A stretch of 64,000 bases of DNA from Pseudomonas sp. 8O (GCF_902506495.1 NZ_LR733265.1:188098-252097); one strand, 5' to 3'; positions 27,536-41,779 are shown, numbered from the stretch's first letter. Numbers and translations are program-made. Notes: generated by a model not told the origin, from the sequence alone.

Positions 27536-28056
27536 AGACATTTAAGTTGCTTTTCTTGGCCTGTTTGTCCAGTGGCTTGATTGGTTGTGGCGGTGGTGAC
27601 TTCTCTGATCTCCAGGTATTTATGGACGAGGTTCGCTCCAGGCCAAAGGGCGATATCGAGCCCTTACCTAAAGTCCCTCCTTATGAAGCCTTTATTTACG
27701 GGGCAGCTGCTTTGCGGAGTCCTTTTCAGCCTCCGGTCAAAGTTGACACCGTCAGTCGTGTCAAGGGTGCTCCGGAAGTTCGCCCTGACGAGAGTAGGGT
27801 CAAGCAATTTCTGGAAGGCTTCAATATTGAGGCCTTCGAAATGGTAGGGACGCTTTCGAACGATAGCGGCTTTTTCGCGCTTGTCGGTGGCGCTGGTGGG
27901 GTACATCGGGTCAAGGTCGGTGACTATTTAGGGCGAAACCATGGGCGTGTGGTGTCCGTGGACGAGGCCAAGATCGACGTAATAGAAATAGTGCCGGATG
28001 GTGATCAGGGTTGGCTTGAAAGGCCGCGAAGCCTAACGCTCAAAGAGCGCTCTTAA
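27532..28056 (+). CDS. pilP: PilP, type IV pilus lipoprotein
   Basis: A 174-residue inner membrane lipoprotein with signal peptide and lipobox LIGC (Cys19). The mature part holds the unstructured PilN/PilO-binding region and a C-terminal beta-sandwich domain (NIEAFEMVGTLSNDSGFFAL, then VGDYLGRNHGRVVSV) that contacts the N-terminal domains of PilQ. It completes the bridge between the inner membrane complex and the secretin. Confidence 0.95.
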   Translation: MKTFKLLFLACLSSGLIGCGGGDFSDLQVFMDEVRSRPKGDIEPLPKVPPYEAFIYGAAALRSPFQPPVKVDTVSRVKGAPEVRPDESRVKQFLEGFNIEAFEMVGTLSNDSGFFALVGGAGGVHRVKVGDYLGRNHGRVVSVDEAKIDVIEIVPDGDQGWLERPRSLTLKERS

Positions 28057-28071
28057 CAGGCGGGAACAAAT

Positions 28072-30210
28072 ATGAAAAATAATTTTCAGTCTGCACAACG
28101 GAAGTATGTAATGAACAGCTCGTTCTCGCGATTCGGTCTTTCTGTTGCGGCCCTTTTAATGTCTCCGGCCCTGCTCGCGGCAAGCTTGAACAGCTTGGAT
28201 GTCGCCGCTCTACCGGGAGACCGAGTTGAGTTGAAATTGACCTTCGATGAGCCTATTCCAGCGCCTCGGGGCTATACCATCGAGCAACCTGCGCGTATTG
28301 CCCTCGACTTGCCGGGCGTGTCCAATAATCTGGGCAGCAAGAACCGTGAAATAGGGACGGGCAACGCGCGTAGCTTGACTGTAGTTGAGGCCAAGGATCG
28401 CACTCGACTTATCGTCAATCTGACCAATCTGGCGCCATATACAACTCGCGTTGACGGCAATGCCCTGTTCGTAATTGTCGGGGATGGTCCGCTATCTTCT
28501 GCGGCGAGCGTAAGCTCTGCGTCGGTTGCAAGTCCTGCTCCTGTTGCGTCTGCGCCCACTGCTCGTGCTGTCGCAGGTGTTCGCTCGGTCAGTGATATCG
28601 ACTTCCAGCGCGGCGAGCAGGGCGAGGGTAATATCGTGATTTCCCTGTCCGACCCCAAGATCAGCCCAGATGTTCAGGAGCAGGGCGGGAAGATTCGTAT
28701 TGATTTTCCCAAGACTCAATTACCGGAGTCGCTGCGCGTGCGGTTGGATGTAAAGGATTTCGCCACGCCCGTACAATTCGTCAATGCCAGCGCTTCAGCT
28801 GATCGCGCGAGTATCGTTGTGGAGCCAACGGGCCTCTATGATTATCTGGTGTTTCAGGCGGACAACAAACTGACGATCAGCGTCAAGCCTCTTACTGAAG
28901 AAGATGCAGTTCGCCGTAAGGCGGATCGCTTCACCTACACAGGTGAAAAGCTTTCTCTGAATTTCCAGGACATCGATGTGCGTTCGGTGCTGCAGTTGAT
29001 CGCCGATTTCACGGATCTGAACCTGGTCGCAAGTGATACGGTTCGCGGCAACATCACCTTGCGTCTGCAGAACGTGCCTTGGGATCAGGCCCTGGATCTG
29101 GTGCTCAAGACCAAGGGGCTCGATCAGCGCAAGGTCGGTAACGTGCTGATGGTTGCTCCGGCGGATGAGATTGCTGCTCGTGAACAGCAGGAGTTGGCCG
29201 TACAGAAGCAAGTGGCCGAGCTTGCGCCGCTGCGCAAGGACATCATTCAGTTGAACTATGCCAAGGCATCCGACATTGCCAAGCTCTACGAAGAGGGTTC
29301 TTCCGGCACGCTGAAGGATGATATGCGGGGCTCGGTGATTTTTGATGACCGCACCAACAGTCTCATCGTAACCCTGACTCAGGAGCGTATCGACGAATTG
29401 CGCCGCATCGTCACTCAGCTGGATATTCCGGTTCGCCAAGTAATGATCGAAGCTCGTATCGTCGAAGCGAATGTCGATTATGACAAGTCGCTTGGTGTTC
29501 GCTGGGGTGGGAACATCGGTTCTGGTAATTGGAATGCCTGGGGTAAGAATGGCAATCTCGAACTGGGCGAAGAGACCGATGGTGTTCAGCAGATCGATAT
29601 TCCGTTTAACACGCCCTTCGTTGATATGGGGGTGAACGGAAGCACCTCGGGCATAGGTATTGGCTTTATTACGAACAATACCGTCTTGGATCTGCAGTTG
29701 AGTGCGATGGAGAAGTCTGGTTCTGGTGAGGTTGTTTCTCAGCCGAAGGTCGTAACCTCCGATAAGGAAACCGCGAAGATCCTCAAGGGTACCGAAGTGC
29801 CCTATCAGGAGGCGAGCTCTAGCGGTGCGACCAGTACCTCCTTCAAAGAGGCGGCACTTTCGCTTGAGGTGACGCCGCAAATCACGCCCGACAATCGCGT
29901 TCTCATGGAGGTGAAGGTCACCAAGGATGCTCCTGACTTCTCTGTGGCATCTTCAACGGGTGGCATCCCTGCCATCAGCAAGAACGAAGTCAATGCCAAG
30001 GTTCTTGTGGCTGATGGTGAAACGATCGTCATTGGTGGTGTCTATTCCAACACCCAGTCCAAGTCAGTGGACAAGGTACCCTTCCTGGGGGATCTCCCTT
30101 TTATCGGGCGGGTGTTCAAGCGTGATCTGGTTCAGGACAGAAAGGCGGAATTGCTTGTATTCCTCACTCCGCGCATCATGAACAACCAAGCCATTGCCGT
30201 GAACCGATGA
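28072..30210 (+). CDS. pilQ: PilQ, type IV pilus secretin
   Basis: Outer membrane channel for the pilus fibre, 712 residues from the ATG at 28072. Two N-terminal AMIN domains bind peptidoglycan (LKLTFDEPIPAPRGYTIEQP marks the first), then come an STN/N0 domain (FQDIDVRSVLQLIADFTDLN), an N1 domain and the secretin core with VPFLGDLPFIGRVFK. A second ATG at 28111 (MNSSFSRFGLSVAALL) has the better Shine-Dalgarno sequence (GGAAG, six bases before) and gives a more normal signal peptide ending ALLAA, so it may be the real start. Confidence 0.94.
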   Translation: MKNNFQSAQRKYVMNSSFSRFGLSVAALLMSPALLAASLNSLDVAALPGDRVELKLTFDEPIPAPRGYTIEQPARIALDLPGVSNNLGSKNREIGTGNARSLTVVEAKDRTRLIVNLTNLAPYTTRVDGNALFVIVGDGPLSSAASVSSASVASPAPVASAPTARAVAGVRSVSDIDFQRGEQGEGNIVISLSDPKISPDVQEQGGKIRIDFPKTQLPESLRVRLDVKDFATPVQFVNASASADRASIVVEPTGLYDYLVFQADNKLTISVKPLTEEDAVRRKADRFTYTGEKLSLNFQDIDVRSVLQLIADFTDLNLVASDTVRGNITLRLQNVPWDQALDLVLKTKGLDQRKVGNVLMVAPADEIAAREQQELAVQKQVAELAPLRKDIIQLNYAKASDIAKLYEEGSSGTLKDDMRGSVIFDDRTNSLIVTLTQERIDELRRIVTQLDIPVRQVMIEARIVEANVDYDKSLGVRWGGNIGSGNWNAWGKNGNLELGEETDGVQQIDIPFNTPFVDMGVNGSTSGIGIGFITNNTVLDLQLSAMEKSGSGEVVSQPKVVTSDKETAKILKGTEVPYQEASSSGATSTSFKEAALSLEVTPQITPDNRVLMEVKVTKDAPDFSVASSTGGIPAISKNEVNAKVLVADGETIVIGGVYSNTQSKSVDKVPFLGDLPFIGRVFKRDLVQDRKAELLVFLTPRIMNNQAIAVNR

Positions 30211-30215
30211 CCTAA

Positions 30216-30734
30216 GTGCGGAATGTAATCCTCGTGGGCCCGATGGGAGCTGGAAAGAGCACCATCGGGCGTTTGCTTGCTAAAGAACTGCGTTTGTCTT
30301 TCAAGGACTCCGACAAGGAGATCGAGCAGCGTACCGGTGCCGATATACCCTGGATCTTCGATGTCGAGGGTGAGCAGGGCTTTCGTGAGCGGGAGCGGGC
30401 GGTGATCGCCGAGCTTTCGATGCAGGACGGTCTTGTGCTGGCGACTGGCGGTGGGGCAGTTATGCGCCCGGAGAATCGCCAGGCTCTGCATGCTGGCGGG
30501 CGAGTCGTCTATCTGCATACTTCGGTGGAGCAGCAGATCGACCGCACGTCGCGTGATCGTAATCGTCCGTTGCTGCGCACGGCCAATCCTGCTCAGGTGC
30601 TCAGGGATCTGATGGCCATGCGTGATCCTCTGTATCGAGAGGTCGCCGATATCATCATCGAGACGGACGAGCGTCCGCCGCGCATGGTGGTTCAGGAAAT
30701 TCTGTCGCGTCTGGAAGACTTGTCGCCCCGTTAA
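30216..30734 (+). CDS. aroK: Shikimate kinase
   Basis: Phosphorylates shikimate in chorismate synthesis. It has 172 residues, with Walker [10 protein letters not shown] at the N-terminus, the shikimate-binding aspartate in [24 protein letters not shown] and the lid RDRNRPLL. The GTG start at 30216 gives the standard [14 protein letters not shown] beginning, five bases after the pilQ stop. It is followed by aroB, and the pilQ-aroK-aroB order is conserved in gammaproteobacteria. Confidence 0.97.
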   Translation: MRNVILVGPMGAGKSTIGRLLAKELRLSFKDSDKEIEQRTGADIPWIFDVEGEQGFRERERAVIAELSMQDGLVLATGGGAVMRPENRQALHAGGRVVYLHTSVEQQIDRTSRDRNRPLLRTANPAQVLRDLMAMRDPLYREVADIIIETDERPPRMVVQEILSRLEDLSPR

Positions 30735-30785
30735 AGCGCGGGGCGAACTGCGCTATCCTAGTGGCCTTTTTATCCTGGGGGCCTC

Positions 30786-31889
30786 ATGCAGACTCTTCGC
30801 GTCGATCTCGCTGAACGCAGCTATCCCATTTATATCGGTCAGGGGCTGCTGTCCCGCCCTGAACTGCTCGCGCAGCACATAGCTGGGCGGCAAGTGGCGA
30901 TCGTGACCAATGACACTGTCGCGCCGCTGTATCTGCAAACGCTGCTGCAGGTGCTCGAAGGCTACAGCGTTACCTCTGTGGTGCTGCCCGACGGTGAGGC
31001 GTTCAAGAACTGGGAAACCTTGCAGCTGATCTTCGATGGTTTGCTGAGTGCCCGACATGATCGCCGCACCACTGTCGTGGCGCTTGGTGGGGGCGTGATT
31101 GGTGATATGGCGGGCTTTGCGGCGGCCTGTTACCAGCGTGGTGTCGATTTCATCCAGGTCCCGACGACCCTGCTTTCGCAGGTCGATTCGTCGGTGGGCG
31201 GCAAGACTGGCATCAATCATCCGCTGGGCAAGAACATGGTGGGTGCCTTCTACCAGCCCAAGGCCGTTCTGATCGATACGAGCAGCCTGAATACCTTGCC
31301 CGCTCGTGAGTTGTCGGCTGGCCTTGCCGAGGTCATCAAATATGGCCTGATCTGCGATGAGCCTTTCCTGTCATGGCTGGAGCAGAATATGCCAGCCTTG
31401 CGTGCGCTCGATCAGCGGGCGCTTACCGAAGCTATCGAGCGATCCTGTGCGGCCAAGGCGCGTGTCGTCGGTGCCGATGAGCGTGAGTCAGGAGTGCGTG
31501 CCACTCTCAATCTCGGTCATACCTTTGGGCATGCCATCGAGACGGAGCAGGGTTATGGCGTTTGGCTGCATGGCGAAGCTGTTGCCGCTGGAACGGTGAT
31601 GGCGTTGGAGATGTCCCATCGTCTGGGCTGGCTATCGGCGGCGGACCGAGACCGAGGTGTGCGCCTGTTGCAGGCTGCCGGGCTGCCAGTGGTGCCGCCG
31701 CAGGATATGACGCCTGAGCAGTTCCTCGAGCATATGGCGGTGGACAAGAAAGTGCTCGATGGTCAGCTGCGTCTCGTGTTGCTCAAGCGTTTGGGTGAGG
31801 CTGTAGTGACTGCCGACTACCCGCGTGAAATTCTCGACGCCACGCTGCGTAGCGATTACGCAGCGCTGGCTCAGTCGTCCAACTCTTGA
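30786..31889 (+). CDS. aroB: 3-dehydroquinate synthase
   Basis: Converts DAHP to 3-dehydroquinate, the second step of the shikimate pathway. It has 367 residues. The NAD-binding [18 protein letters not shown] and the active-site stretch [20 protein letters not shown] are intact, and zinc ligands include the histidines of [11 protein letters not shown]. It is the partner of aroK immediately upstream. Confidence 0.98.
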   Translation: MQTLRVDLAERSYPIYIGQGLLSRPELLAQHIAGRQVAIVTNDTVAPLYLQTLLQVLEGYSVTSVVLPDGEAFKNWETLQLIFDGLLSARHDRRTTVVALGGGVIGDMAGFAAACYQRGVDFIQVPTTLLSQVDSSVGGKTGINHPLGKNMVGAFYQPKAVLIDTSSLNTLPARELSAGLAEVIKYGLICDEPFLSWLEQNMPALRALDQRALTEAIERSCAAKARVVGADERESGVRATLNLGHTFGHAIETEQGYGVWLHGEAVAAGTVMALEMSHRLGWLSAADRDRGVRLLQAAGLPVVPPQDMTPEQFLEHMAVDKKVLDGQLRLVLLKRLGEAVVTADYPREILDATLRSDYAALAQSSNS

Positions 31890-31899
31890 AGAGTGATCC

Positions 31900-33459
31900 A
31901 TGACCAGTTTGCATGCTGACGAAGCTTTCCTGGCGCATTACCAGTTCAGTCACGACCCCTTTGCGCCACGAGTGCCTGGCTTCAAGTTCTTCCCGGCACA
32001 GAGAAAGCCGGTGCTGGGGCAATTGCATCATCTTGCGCGTTACAGCCAGCTGTTGCTGGCTGTGGTTGGTCCAGAAGGTAGTGGTAAGACGCTGCTGCGT
32101 CAGGCATTGGTCGCCAGTACCAACAAGCAGGCAGTGCAGAGCATTGTCGTTGCGCAGGGGGTCACCGGTAGCGAGGCGCTGCTGCGCCAGGTCGCTCAGG
32201 GGTTGTCCATTGCTCAGGCCGATGTGCGTTCGATTCTGGCGCAGGTGGGGCAGTTGGCGTTGACCGGGCAGGAGGTTTATCTGTTGGTCGACGACGCTGA
32301 TCAACTGGATGACGCGGCACTGAAGGGCGTCCTGGCACTTGCGGCGGGTAATGCAGAAGGGCGTCCGCACATCTTCCTGTTTGCCGAGCATGATCTGTTG
32401 GCGCGGCTGGAGGCGCTGGCAGGTGGTGAGGAGTGTTTCCACGCGATCGAGCTTCAGCCGTACGCCGAAGAGGAAACGCGCGATTACCTGGCGCAGCGGC
32501 TCGAGGGGGCTGGTCAGAGTATTGATCTGTTGAGCGAAGAGCAGATCGAGGACATTCATGTCCGCGCTCAGGGTTGGCCTGGGGCAATCAATCAGGAAGC
32601 GCGTGAACTGCTGGTCGAGCAGATGCTCGCGCAGCGCTCGGCTGGGCGTGGCGCGGGCGGCGGGTTTGCCCTGCCGAAGAAGCATCTTTTGGCGCTGGCT
32701 GTCGTCTTGCTCGGTGTCGCGGCTGCCTGGTTCATGCAGGGGCGCGAATCTGTCCCGCCTGCGCCGGTGGCCAGCAGCACGTCGCTGCCTTTGCAGTCTT
32801 CCGCGCCGGCTGTAGAAGCTGAAGAGCCGGCGCAAGCGCCTGCTACGGAAAGTCGCGCGCCAGCTATCGAGTTCGCAGGTGCCAGTCAGCCGCTGCCGTT
32901 GCCGCTGGTGGGCGAGTCGCAGGCCGTTATTCGCCAGCCGTTGGCTGAGGCGGCTGGCGAGGAGTTGGATAACTTCGAGCCGCCTACTTCACCTGAGCCC
33001 TCGACAGTTACGCCGCCGTCAGCGCCAATCACTGCGGCACCGGCACCGGCACCGGCACCGGCACCGGCACCGGCACCGGCAAAGCAGCCTGAACCCGTTG
33101 CCCCGAAACCACCAGCGCCAGCGCCGCCCCCTGCTCCCAAGCCTGCGCCCGTTCAGGCTACGCCTTCGGGTGGAGCGACGAGTGGCTGGTACGCGCAGCA
33201 GCCGGCGTCCCGCTATGCCTTGCAGGTGGTCGGGTCGCGTTCGGAAGCCAATATTCAGGCGCTGGTGCGTGAGGGTGGCAGCGAATACCGTTACTTCAAG
33301 AAGATCCACCAGGGGCAGCCGCTGTATGTGCTGACCTATGGTAGTTTCTCCAGTCGCGACGCTGCTCAGGCCGCCGTGAAAACCCTGCCGGCCAAGCTGC
33401 AGGCCGGTAAGCCCTGGCCTCGTACCCTGGGCAGCATCCAGCAGGAAATGAGCCGCTAA
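31900..33459 (+). CDS. AAA ATPase with SPOR domain (DamX-like)
   Basis: A 519-residue inner membrane protein. The N-terminal cytoplasmic part (1-255) is an ExeA-like AAA domain with Walker A VVGPEGSGKT and Walker B VYLLVDDADQL. One helix lies at about 265-282 (LALAVVLLGVAAAWFM). A long Pro/Ala-rich periplasmic linker follows, including a hexanucleotide repeat, and then a C-terminal SPOR domain (SRYALQVVGSRSEANIQALV). It resembles DamX, which acts in cell division, and sits at the same place next to aroB as in enterobacteria. Start MTSLHADEAFLAHY, 10 bases after aroB. Confidence 0.88.
   Translation: MTSLHADEAFLAHYQFSHDPFAPRVPGFKFFPAQRKPVLGQLHHLARYSQLLLAVVGPEGSGKTLLRQALVASTNKQAVQSIVVAQGVTGSEALLRQVAQGLSIAQADVRSILAQVGQLALTGQEVYLLVDDADQLDDAALKGVLALAAGNAEGRPHIFLFAEHDLLARLEALAGGEECFHAIELQPYAEEETRDYLAQRLEGAGQSIDLLSEEQIEDIHVRAQGWPGAINQEARELLVEQMLAQRSAGRGAGGGFALPKKHLLALAVVLLGVAAAWFMQGRESVPPAPVASSTSLPLQSSAPAVEAEEPAQAPATESRAPAIEFAGASQPLPLPLVGESQAVIRQPLAEAAGEELDNFEPPTSPEPSTVTPPSAPITAAPAPAPAPAPAPAPAKQPEPVAPKPPAPAPPPAPKPAPVQATPSGGATSGWYAQQPASRYALQVVGSRSEANIQALVREGGSEYRYFKKIHQGQPLYVLTYGSFSSRDAAQAAVKTLPAKLQAGKPWPRTLGSIQQEMSR
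33036..33081 (+). repeat. Hexanucleotide repeat (GGCACC)7 in the DamX-like gene
   Basis: Seven perfect tandem GGCACC units plus a partial one, encoding a Pro-Ala repeat in the periplasmic linker. Because the unit is six bases, copy changes keep the frame and only alter linker length. Confidence 0.9.
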
Positions 33460-33545
33460 GCGCTCTGTCTCAAGATGACTGCTTGGTCGTTAGCACGACC
33501 TTGCAGTCTTATCCTTCGTTTTTGCGACATAAATATTCACCCCCT

Positions 33546-33565
33546 CGTCACGAAAGTTTGTGACG
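33546..33565. promoter_or_regulatory. Inverted repeat upstream of gltB
   Basis: CGTCAC (33546-33551) and GTGACG (33560-33565) flank GAAAGTTT, a symmetric site 132 bases before the gltB start inside the 238-base leader region. It could be an operator for a dimeric regulator. No known consensus was recognised with certainty. Confidence 0.35.
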
Positions 33566-33697
33566 CCATGGGTGGATATGTACAATGACCTCCCTTTTGC
33601 CTATGCAAAGCAGGCTCGTGCCCGCTTTTCGGGTTTAAGTAATTGAATTAGAAAGTAATTTGCCTGAGGTCTAGGCAGCCTGGTGAGAGTTTTCCCT

Positions 33698-36600
33698 ATG
33701 AAAGCAGGTTTGTACCGTCCTGATGAGTTCAAGGATAACTGCGGCTTCGGCTTGATCGCCCACATGCAAGGTGAGCCTAGTCATCACCTGCTCAATACCG
33801 CTATTGAGGCCCTCACCTGCATGACTCACCGCGGCGGTATCAACGCCGACGGCAAGACCGGTGATGGCTGTGGCCTGCTGATCCAGAAGCCCGATCAATT
33901 CCTGCGCGCCATCGCCCAGGAGCAATTTGGCGTCGAACTGCCTGCGCAATATGCCGTGGGCATGGTGTTCTTCAATCAGGAGTCGGCCAAGGCCGAAGCC
34001 GCGCGCGAGAACATGAACCGCGAAATTCAGGCTGCCGGCCTGCAGTTGGTAGGCTGGCGCAAGGTGCCCGTCGACACCAGTGTGCTCGGTAGGCTGGCGC
34101 TGGAGCGTCTGCCGCAGATCGAGCAGGTGTTCATCGGCGGCGAAGGTCTGTCCGACCAGGAATTTGCCATCAAGCTGTTCAGCGCTCGCCGTCGTTCCTC
34201 GGTGGCCAACGCCGACGACAGCGATCACTACATCTGCAGCTTCTCGCACAAGACCATCATCTACAAAGGCCTGATGATGCCGGCGGACCTGCAGCAGTTC
34301 TACCCGGATCTGGGTGACGAGCGCCTGCAGACCGCCATCGCGGTTTTCCACCAGCGTTTTTCCACCAACACCCTGCCGAAGTGGCCGCTGGCTCAGCCTT
34401 TCCGTTATCTTGCGCACAACGGCGAGATCAACACCATCACCGGCAACCGCAACTGGGCGCAGGCCCGTCGCGCCAAGTTCGCCAATGAGCTGATCCCCGA
34501 TCTCGACGAGTTGGGCCCGCTGGTCAACCGCGTCGGCTCCGACTCCTCGAGCATGGACAACATGCTCGAGTTGATGGTCACCGGGGGCATCGACCTGTTT
34601 CGCGGCCTGCGCATGATCATTCCGCCGGCCTGGCAGAACGTCGAGACCATGGACGCCGACCTGCGCGCGTTCTACGAATACAACTCCATGCACATGGAGC
34701 CCTGGGACGGCCCGGCCGGCGTGGTACTGACCGATGGTCGCCATGCCGTGTGCCTGCTCGACCGTAATGGTCTGCGCCCGGCGCGTTGGGTTACCACCAA
34801 GAACGGCTACATCACCCTGGCGTCGGAAATCGGCGTGTGGGACTACCAGCCCGAGGACGTCATCGCCAAGGGCCGTGTTGGCCCGGGGCAGATCCTCGCC
34901 GTCGACACCGAAACCGGCCAGGTGCTGGACACCGAGTCCATCGACAGCCGCCTGAAGTCGCGTCATCCTTACAAACTGTGGCTGCGCAAGCATGCCCAGC
35001 GCATCAAGGCGACGCTGGAAGATCGCGACCACGGTTCGGCCTTCTACGACCCGGATCAGCTCAAGCAGTACATGAAGATGTTCCAGGTCACCTTCGAAGA
35101 GCGTGACCAGGTGCTGCGCCCGCTCGGCGAGCAGGGCCAGGAAGCCGTTGGCTCCATGGGTGATGACACGCCGATGGCGGTGCTCAGCCAGCGCGTGCGT
35201 TCGCCCTACGACTACTTCCGCCAGCAGTTCGCGCAGGTCACCAACCCGCCGATCGATCCGCTGCGCGAAGCGATCGTCATGTCCTTGGAAATCTGCCTGG
35301 GCGCCGAGCGCAACATCTTCAGCGAGTCGCCCGAGCACGCCACCCGCGTGATCCTCAGCAGCCCGGTGATTTCGCCGGCCAAGTGGCGCGCGCTGATGAA
35401 CCTGGATCGCCCGGGCTTCGACCGTCATGTCATCGACATGAACTACGACGAGTCGCTGGGTCTGGAAGCCGCTGTGCGCAACATGGCCGACCAGGCCGAG
35501 GAAGCTGTGCGTGCCGGCAAGGTGCTGCTGGTGCTGAGCGACCGTCACATCGCTCCGGGCAAGCTGCCGGCGCATGCTGCGCTGGTCACTGGCGCCGTGC
35601 ATCACCGCCTGACCGAGAAAGGCCTGCGCTGCGACTGCAACATTCTGGTGGAAACCGCCACCGCCCGTGACCCGCACCACTACGCCGTGCTGCTGGGCTT
35701 CGGCGCCTCGGCGGTCTATCCGTTCCTGGCTTACGAAGTGCTGGGCGATCTGATCCGCACCGGCGAAGTGCTGGGCGATCTGTATGAAGTGTTCAAGTAC
35801 TACCGCAAGGGCATTTCCAAGGGCCTGCTGAAGATCCTGTCGAAGATGGGCATCTCCACGGTCGCGTCCTACCGCGGTGCGCAACTGTTCGAGGCGGTCG
35901 GCCTGGCCGATGAGGTCACTGAACTGTGCTTCCGTGGCGTTGCCAGCCGCATCCAGGGTGCGCGTTTCGTCGATATCGAAAGCGAGCAGAAGCTGCTGTC
36001 CCTGGAGGCCTGGAATAACCGCAAGTCGATCCAGCAGGGCGGCTTGCTCAAGTTTGTCTACGGCGGCGAGTACCATGCCTATAATCCGGACGTGGTGCGT
36101 ACGCTGCAAGAAGCCGTACAGCAGGGCAACTACGAGAAGTACAAGGAATATTCGAAGCTGGTCGACACCCGTCCGGTGTCGATGATCCGCGACCTGCTCA
36201 AGCTCAAGGAGTCCGCCACGCCGATCGCGCTGGACGAAGTCGAGCCGCTGCAATCGATCTTCAAGCGCTTCGACGCCGCCGGTATCTCCCTCGGCGCGTT
36301 GTCGCCGGAGGCGCATGAGGCGCTGGCCGAGGCGATGAACCGCCTGGGTGGCCGCTCCAACTCCGGTGAGGGCGGTGAAGACCCGGCCCGCTACGGCACC
36401 ATCAAGAGCTCGAAGATCAAGCAGGTGGCCACCGGCCGCTTTGGCGTGACCCCGGAATACCTGGTCAACGCCGAAGTGCTGCAGATCAAGGTGGCCCAGG
36501 GCGCCAAGCCCGGCGAGGGCGGCCAGCTGCCGGGCGGCAAGGTCAACGGCCTGATCGCCAAGCTGCGCTATGCAGTGCCGGGCGTGACCCTGATCTCGCC

Positions 36601-38146
36601 GCCGCCGCACCACGACATCTACTCGATCGAGGACCTGGCGCAGCTGATCTATGACCTCAAGCAGGTCAATCCGAAGGCGCTGGTGTCGGTCAAGCTGGTG
36701 GCGGAAGCCGGCGTCGGCACCATCGCTGCCGGTGTGGCCAAGGCCTATGCTGACCTGATCACCATTTCCGGTTACGACGGTGGTACCGGCGCATCGCCCT
36801 TGACCTCCATCCGTTATGCCGGCGCGCCCTGGGAACTGGGCCTGGCGGAAACCCACCAGACCCTGCGCGGCAACGACCTGCGCGGCAAGGTGCGGGTGCA
36901 GACCGACGGTGGTCTGAAAACCGGCCTGGACGTGATCAAGGCGGCCATCCTCGGCGCCGAGAGTTTCGGCTTCGGTACCGCACCGATGGTGGCCTTGGGC
37001 TGCAAATACCTGCGCATTTGCCACCTGAACAACTGCGCTACCGGCGTGGCCACGCAGAACGACAAGCTGCGCAAGGATCACTTCATCGGCACCGTCGAGA
37101 TGGTGATGAATTTCTTCACCTACGTCGCCGAGGAAACCCGCGAGTGGCTGGCCAAGCTGGGCGTGCGCAGCCTGGAAGAGCTGATCGGCCGTACCGACCT
37201 GCTCGAGATGCTGCCGGGTGAAACCGCCAAACAGGGCAACCTGGATCTGTCGCCGCTGCTGGCCAGCGCGCATATCCCGGCTGACAAGCCGCAGTTCTGT
37301 CAGGTGCCGAAGAACCCGCCGTTCGACGAAGGCCTGCTGGCCGAGAAGATGGTGGAAATGGCCAAGGACGCCATCGCCGGCAAGACCGGTGGTGAGTTCG
37401 AGCTGAACATCGGCAACTGCGACCGCTCCATCGGTGCGCGTATCTCTGGTGAGATCGCGCGCGTGCATGGCAACCAGGGCATGAACGGCGCGCCGATCAC
37501 CTTCCGCTTCAAGGGTACTGCCGGTCAGAGCTTCGGCGTGTGGAACGCCGGCGGCCTGTATCTGCGCCTGGAAGGCGACGCCAACGACTACGTCGGCAAG
37601 GGCATGACCGCAGGCAAGATCGTCATCACTCCGCCAGCCGGTAGCCCGTTCGCCACCGAGGACAGCGCCATCATCGGCAACACCTGCCTGTATGGCGCCA
37701 CTGGCGGCAAGCTGTTCGCTACCGGTACTGCGGGCGAGCGTTTCGCCGTGCGTAACTCCGGCGCTCATGCCGTGGTGGAAGGCACTGGCGATCACTGCTG
37801 CGAGTACATGACCGGCGGTTTCGTCTGCGTCCTGGGCAAGACCGGCTACAACTTCGGCTCGGGCATGACCGGCGGCTTCGCCTACGTGCTCGACATGGAC
37901 AACGGCTTCTACGACCGCGTCAACCACGAACTGGTGGAAATCCAGCGCATCAACAACGAAGCGATGGAGGCCTACCGCAGCCACCTCGAAAGCGTGCTCG
38001 CCGAGTACGTCGAGGAAACCGGCAGCGAGTGGGGTCAGAACCTGCTGGAAAACCTGGACGATTACCTGCGCAAGTTCTGGCTGGTGAAACCGAAAGCGGC
38101 CAGCCTGAAGTCTCTGCTGTCCAGCACCCGTGCCAACCCGCAATAA
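33698..38146 (+). CDS. gltB: Glutamate synthase large subunit
   Basis: Makes glutamate from glutamine and 2-oxoglutarate using NADPH with GltD. It has 1482 residues. The N-terminal amidotransferase nucleophile is Cys15 ([12 protein letters not shown]), exposed after propeptide removal. The central domain is followed by the FMN domain ([20 protein letters not shown]), the 3Fe-4S motif [12 protein letters not shown] (C-x5-C-x4-C) and the C-terminal GXGXG beta-helix. The ATG at 33698 is chosen because [16 protein letters not shown] is the family start. It is followed by gltD after 34 bases. Confidence 0.98.
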   Translation: MKAGLYRPDEFKDNCGFGLIAHMQGEPSHHLLNTAIEALTCMTHRGGINADGKTGDGCGLLIQKPDQFLRAIAQEQFGVELPAQYAVGMVFFNQESAKAEAARENMNREIQAAGLQLVGWRKVPVDTSVLGRLALERLPQIEQVFIGGEGLSDQEFAIKLFSARRRSSVANADDSDHYICSFSHKTIIYKGLMMPADLQQFYPDLGDERLQTAIAVFHQRFSTNTLPKWPLAQPFRYLAHNGEINTITGNRNWAQARRAKFANELIPDLDELGPLVNRVGSDSSSMDNMLELMVTGGIDLFRGLRMIIPPAWQNVETMDADLRAFYEYNSMHMEPWDGPAGVVLTDGRHAVCLLDRNGLRPARWVTTKNGYITLASEIGVWDYQPEDVIAKGRVGPGQILAVDTETGQVLDTESIDSRLKSRHPYKLWLRKHAQRIKATLEDRDHGSAFYDPDQLKQYMKMFQVTFEERDQVLRPLGEQGQEAVGSMGDDTPMAVLSQRVRSPYDYFRQQFAQVTNPPIDPLREAIVMSLEICLGAERNIFSESPEHATRVILSSPVISPAKWRALMNLDRPGFDRHVIDMNYDESLGLEAAVRNMADQAEEAVRAGKVLLVLSDRHIAPGKLPAHAALVTGAVHHRLTEKGLRCDCNILVETATARDPHHYAVLLGFGASAVYPFLAYEVLGDLIRTGEVLGDLYEVFKYYRKGISKGLLKILSKMGISTVASYRGAQLFEAVGLADEVTELCFRGVASRIQGARFVDIESEQKLLSLEAWNNRKSIQQGGLLKFVYGGEYHAYNPDVVRTLQEAVQQGNYEKYKEYSKLVDTRPVSMIRDLLKLKESATPIALDEVEPLQSIFKRFDAAGISLGALSPEAHEALAEAMNRLGGRSNSGEGGEDPARYGTIKSSKIKQVATGRFGVTPEYLVNAEVLQIKVAQGAKPGEGGQLPGGKVNGLIAKLRYAVPGVTLISPPPHHDIYSIEDLAQLIYDLKQVNPKALVSVKLVAEAGVGTIAAGVAKAYADLITISGYDGGTGASPLTSIRYAGAPWELGLAETHQTLRGNDLRGKVRVQTDGGLKTGLDVIKAAILGAESFGFGTAPMVALGCKYLRICHLNNCATGVATQNDKLRKDHFIGTVEMVMNFFTYVAEETREWLAKLGVRSLEELIGRTDLLEMLPGETAKQGNLDLSPLLASAHIPADKPQFCQVPKNPPFDEGLLAEKMVEMAKDAIAGKTGGEFELNIGNCDRSIGARISGEIARVHGNQGMNGAPITFRFKGTAGQSFGVWNAGGLYLRLEGDANDYVGKGMTAGKIVITPPAGSPFATEDSAIIGNTCLYGATGGKLFATGTAGERFAVRNSGAHAVVEGTGDHCCEYMTGGFVCVLGKTGYNFGSGMTGGFAYVLDMDNGFYDRVNHELVEIQRINNEAMEAYRSHLESVLAEYVEETGSEWGQNLLENLDDYLRKFWLVKPKAASLKSLLSSTRANPQ

Positions 38147-38171
38147 GAATGCGCCTGAAGTGGTTTGATGA

Positions 38172-41515
<3,344 letters not shown>

Positions 41516-41570
41516 CTCGGGCCTCGCGGGATTGAGCTTTTGTCTTGTTATCCAAAGGCCGTGCCATTTG

Positions 41571-41622
41571 ACGAAATATCGTTTCTAACGCTGACGAAAT
41601 ATCGTTAATGACGATATTTCGT
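41571..41622. promoter_or_regulatory. Three 12-bp activator sites upstream of cynA
   Basis: ACGAAATATCGT occurs at 41571-41582 and 41594-41605 and, inverted, as ACGATATTTCGT at 41611-41622. Each is preceded by TG and followed by T and has symmetric ACGA/TCGT ends. Relative to the predicted sigma-54 start they lie at about -83 to -134, the usual place for enhancer sites. They also lie 56-107 bases before cynF, allowing autoregulation. Binding by CynF is inference. Confidence 0.7.
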
Positions 41623-41650
41623 TTTAAGTTTTAGATTTAAAGTCTTTATT

Positions 41651-41663
41651 TTTCAATTGCTTG
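41651..41663 (+). promoter_or_regulatory. IHF-like site between activator sites and cynA promoter
   Basis: TTTCAATTGCTTG matches the IHF consensus WATCAANNNNTTR at all but one defined position and lies in an AT-rich stretch between the three 12-mers and the -24/-12 element, where IHF bending would be useful. Confidence 0.5.
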
Positions 41664-41678
41664 CTATGTTTTTTGAGC

Positions 41679-41694
41679 TGGTACAGCTCCTGCA
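41679..41694 (+). promoter_or_regulatory. Sigma-54 promoter of cynABDS
   Basis: TGGTACAGCTCCTGCA has GG and GC separated by exactly 10 bases (consensus TGGCAC-N5-TTGCA). The start would be near 41705, 75 bases before the cynA ATG. With the upstream 12-mers and the divergent sigma-54 activator this is a convincing assignment. Confidence 0.75.
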
Positions 41695-41779
41695 ATAGCT
41701 GACATGAACCGGCCAGCAATGGCCCAGCCCAGTCAGCGCCCGCCTCACCAATCTGGGGCAGGCCATCGCAGGAGTGATC

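Noticed and set aside
28795..29880. A 361-codon minus-strand frame inside pilQ
   Set aside because: Lies wholly within the secretin core of pilQ and shows no recognisable domain.
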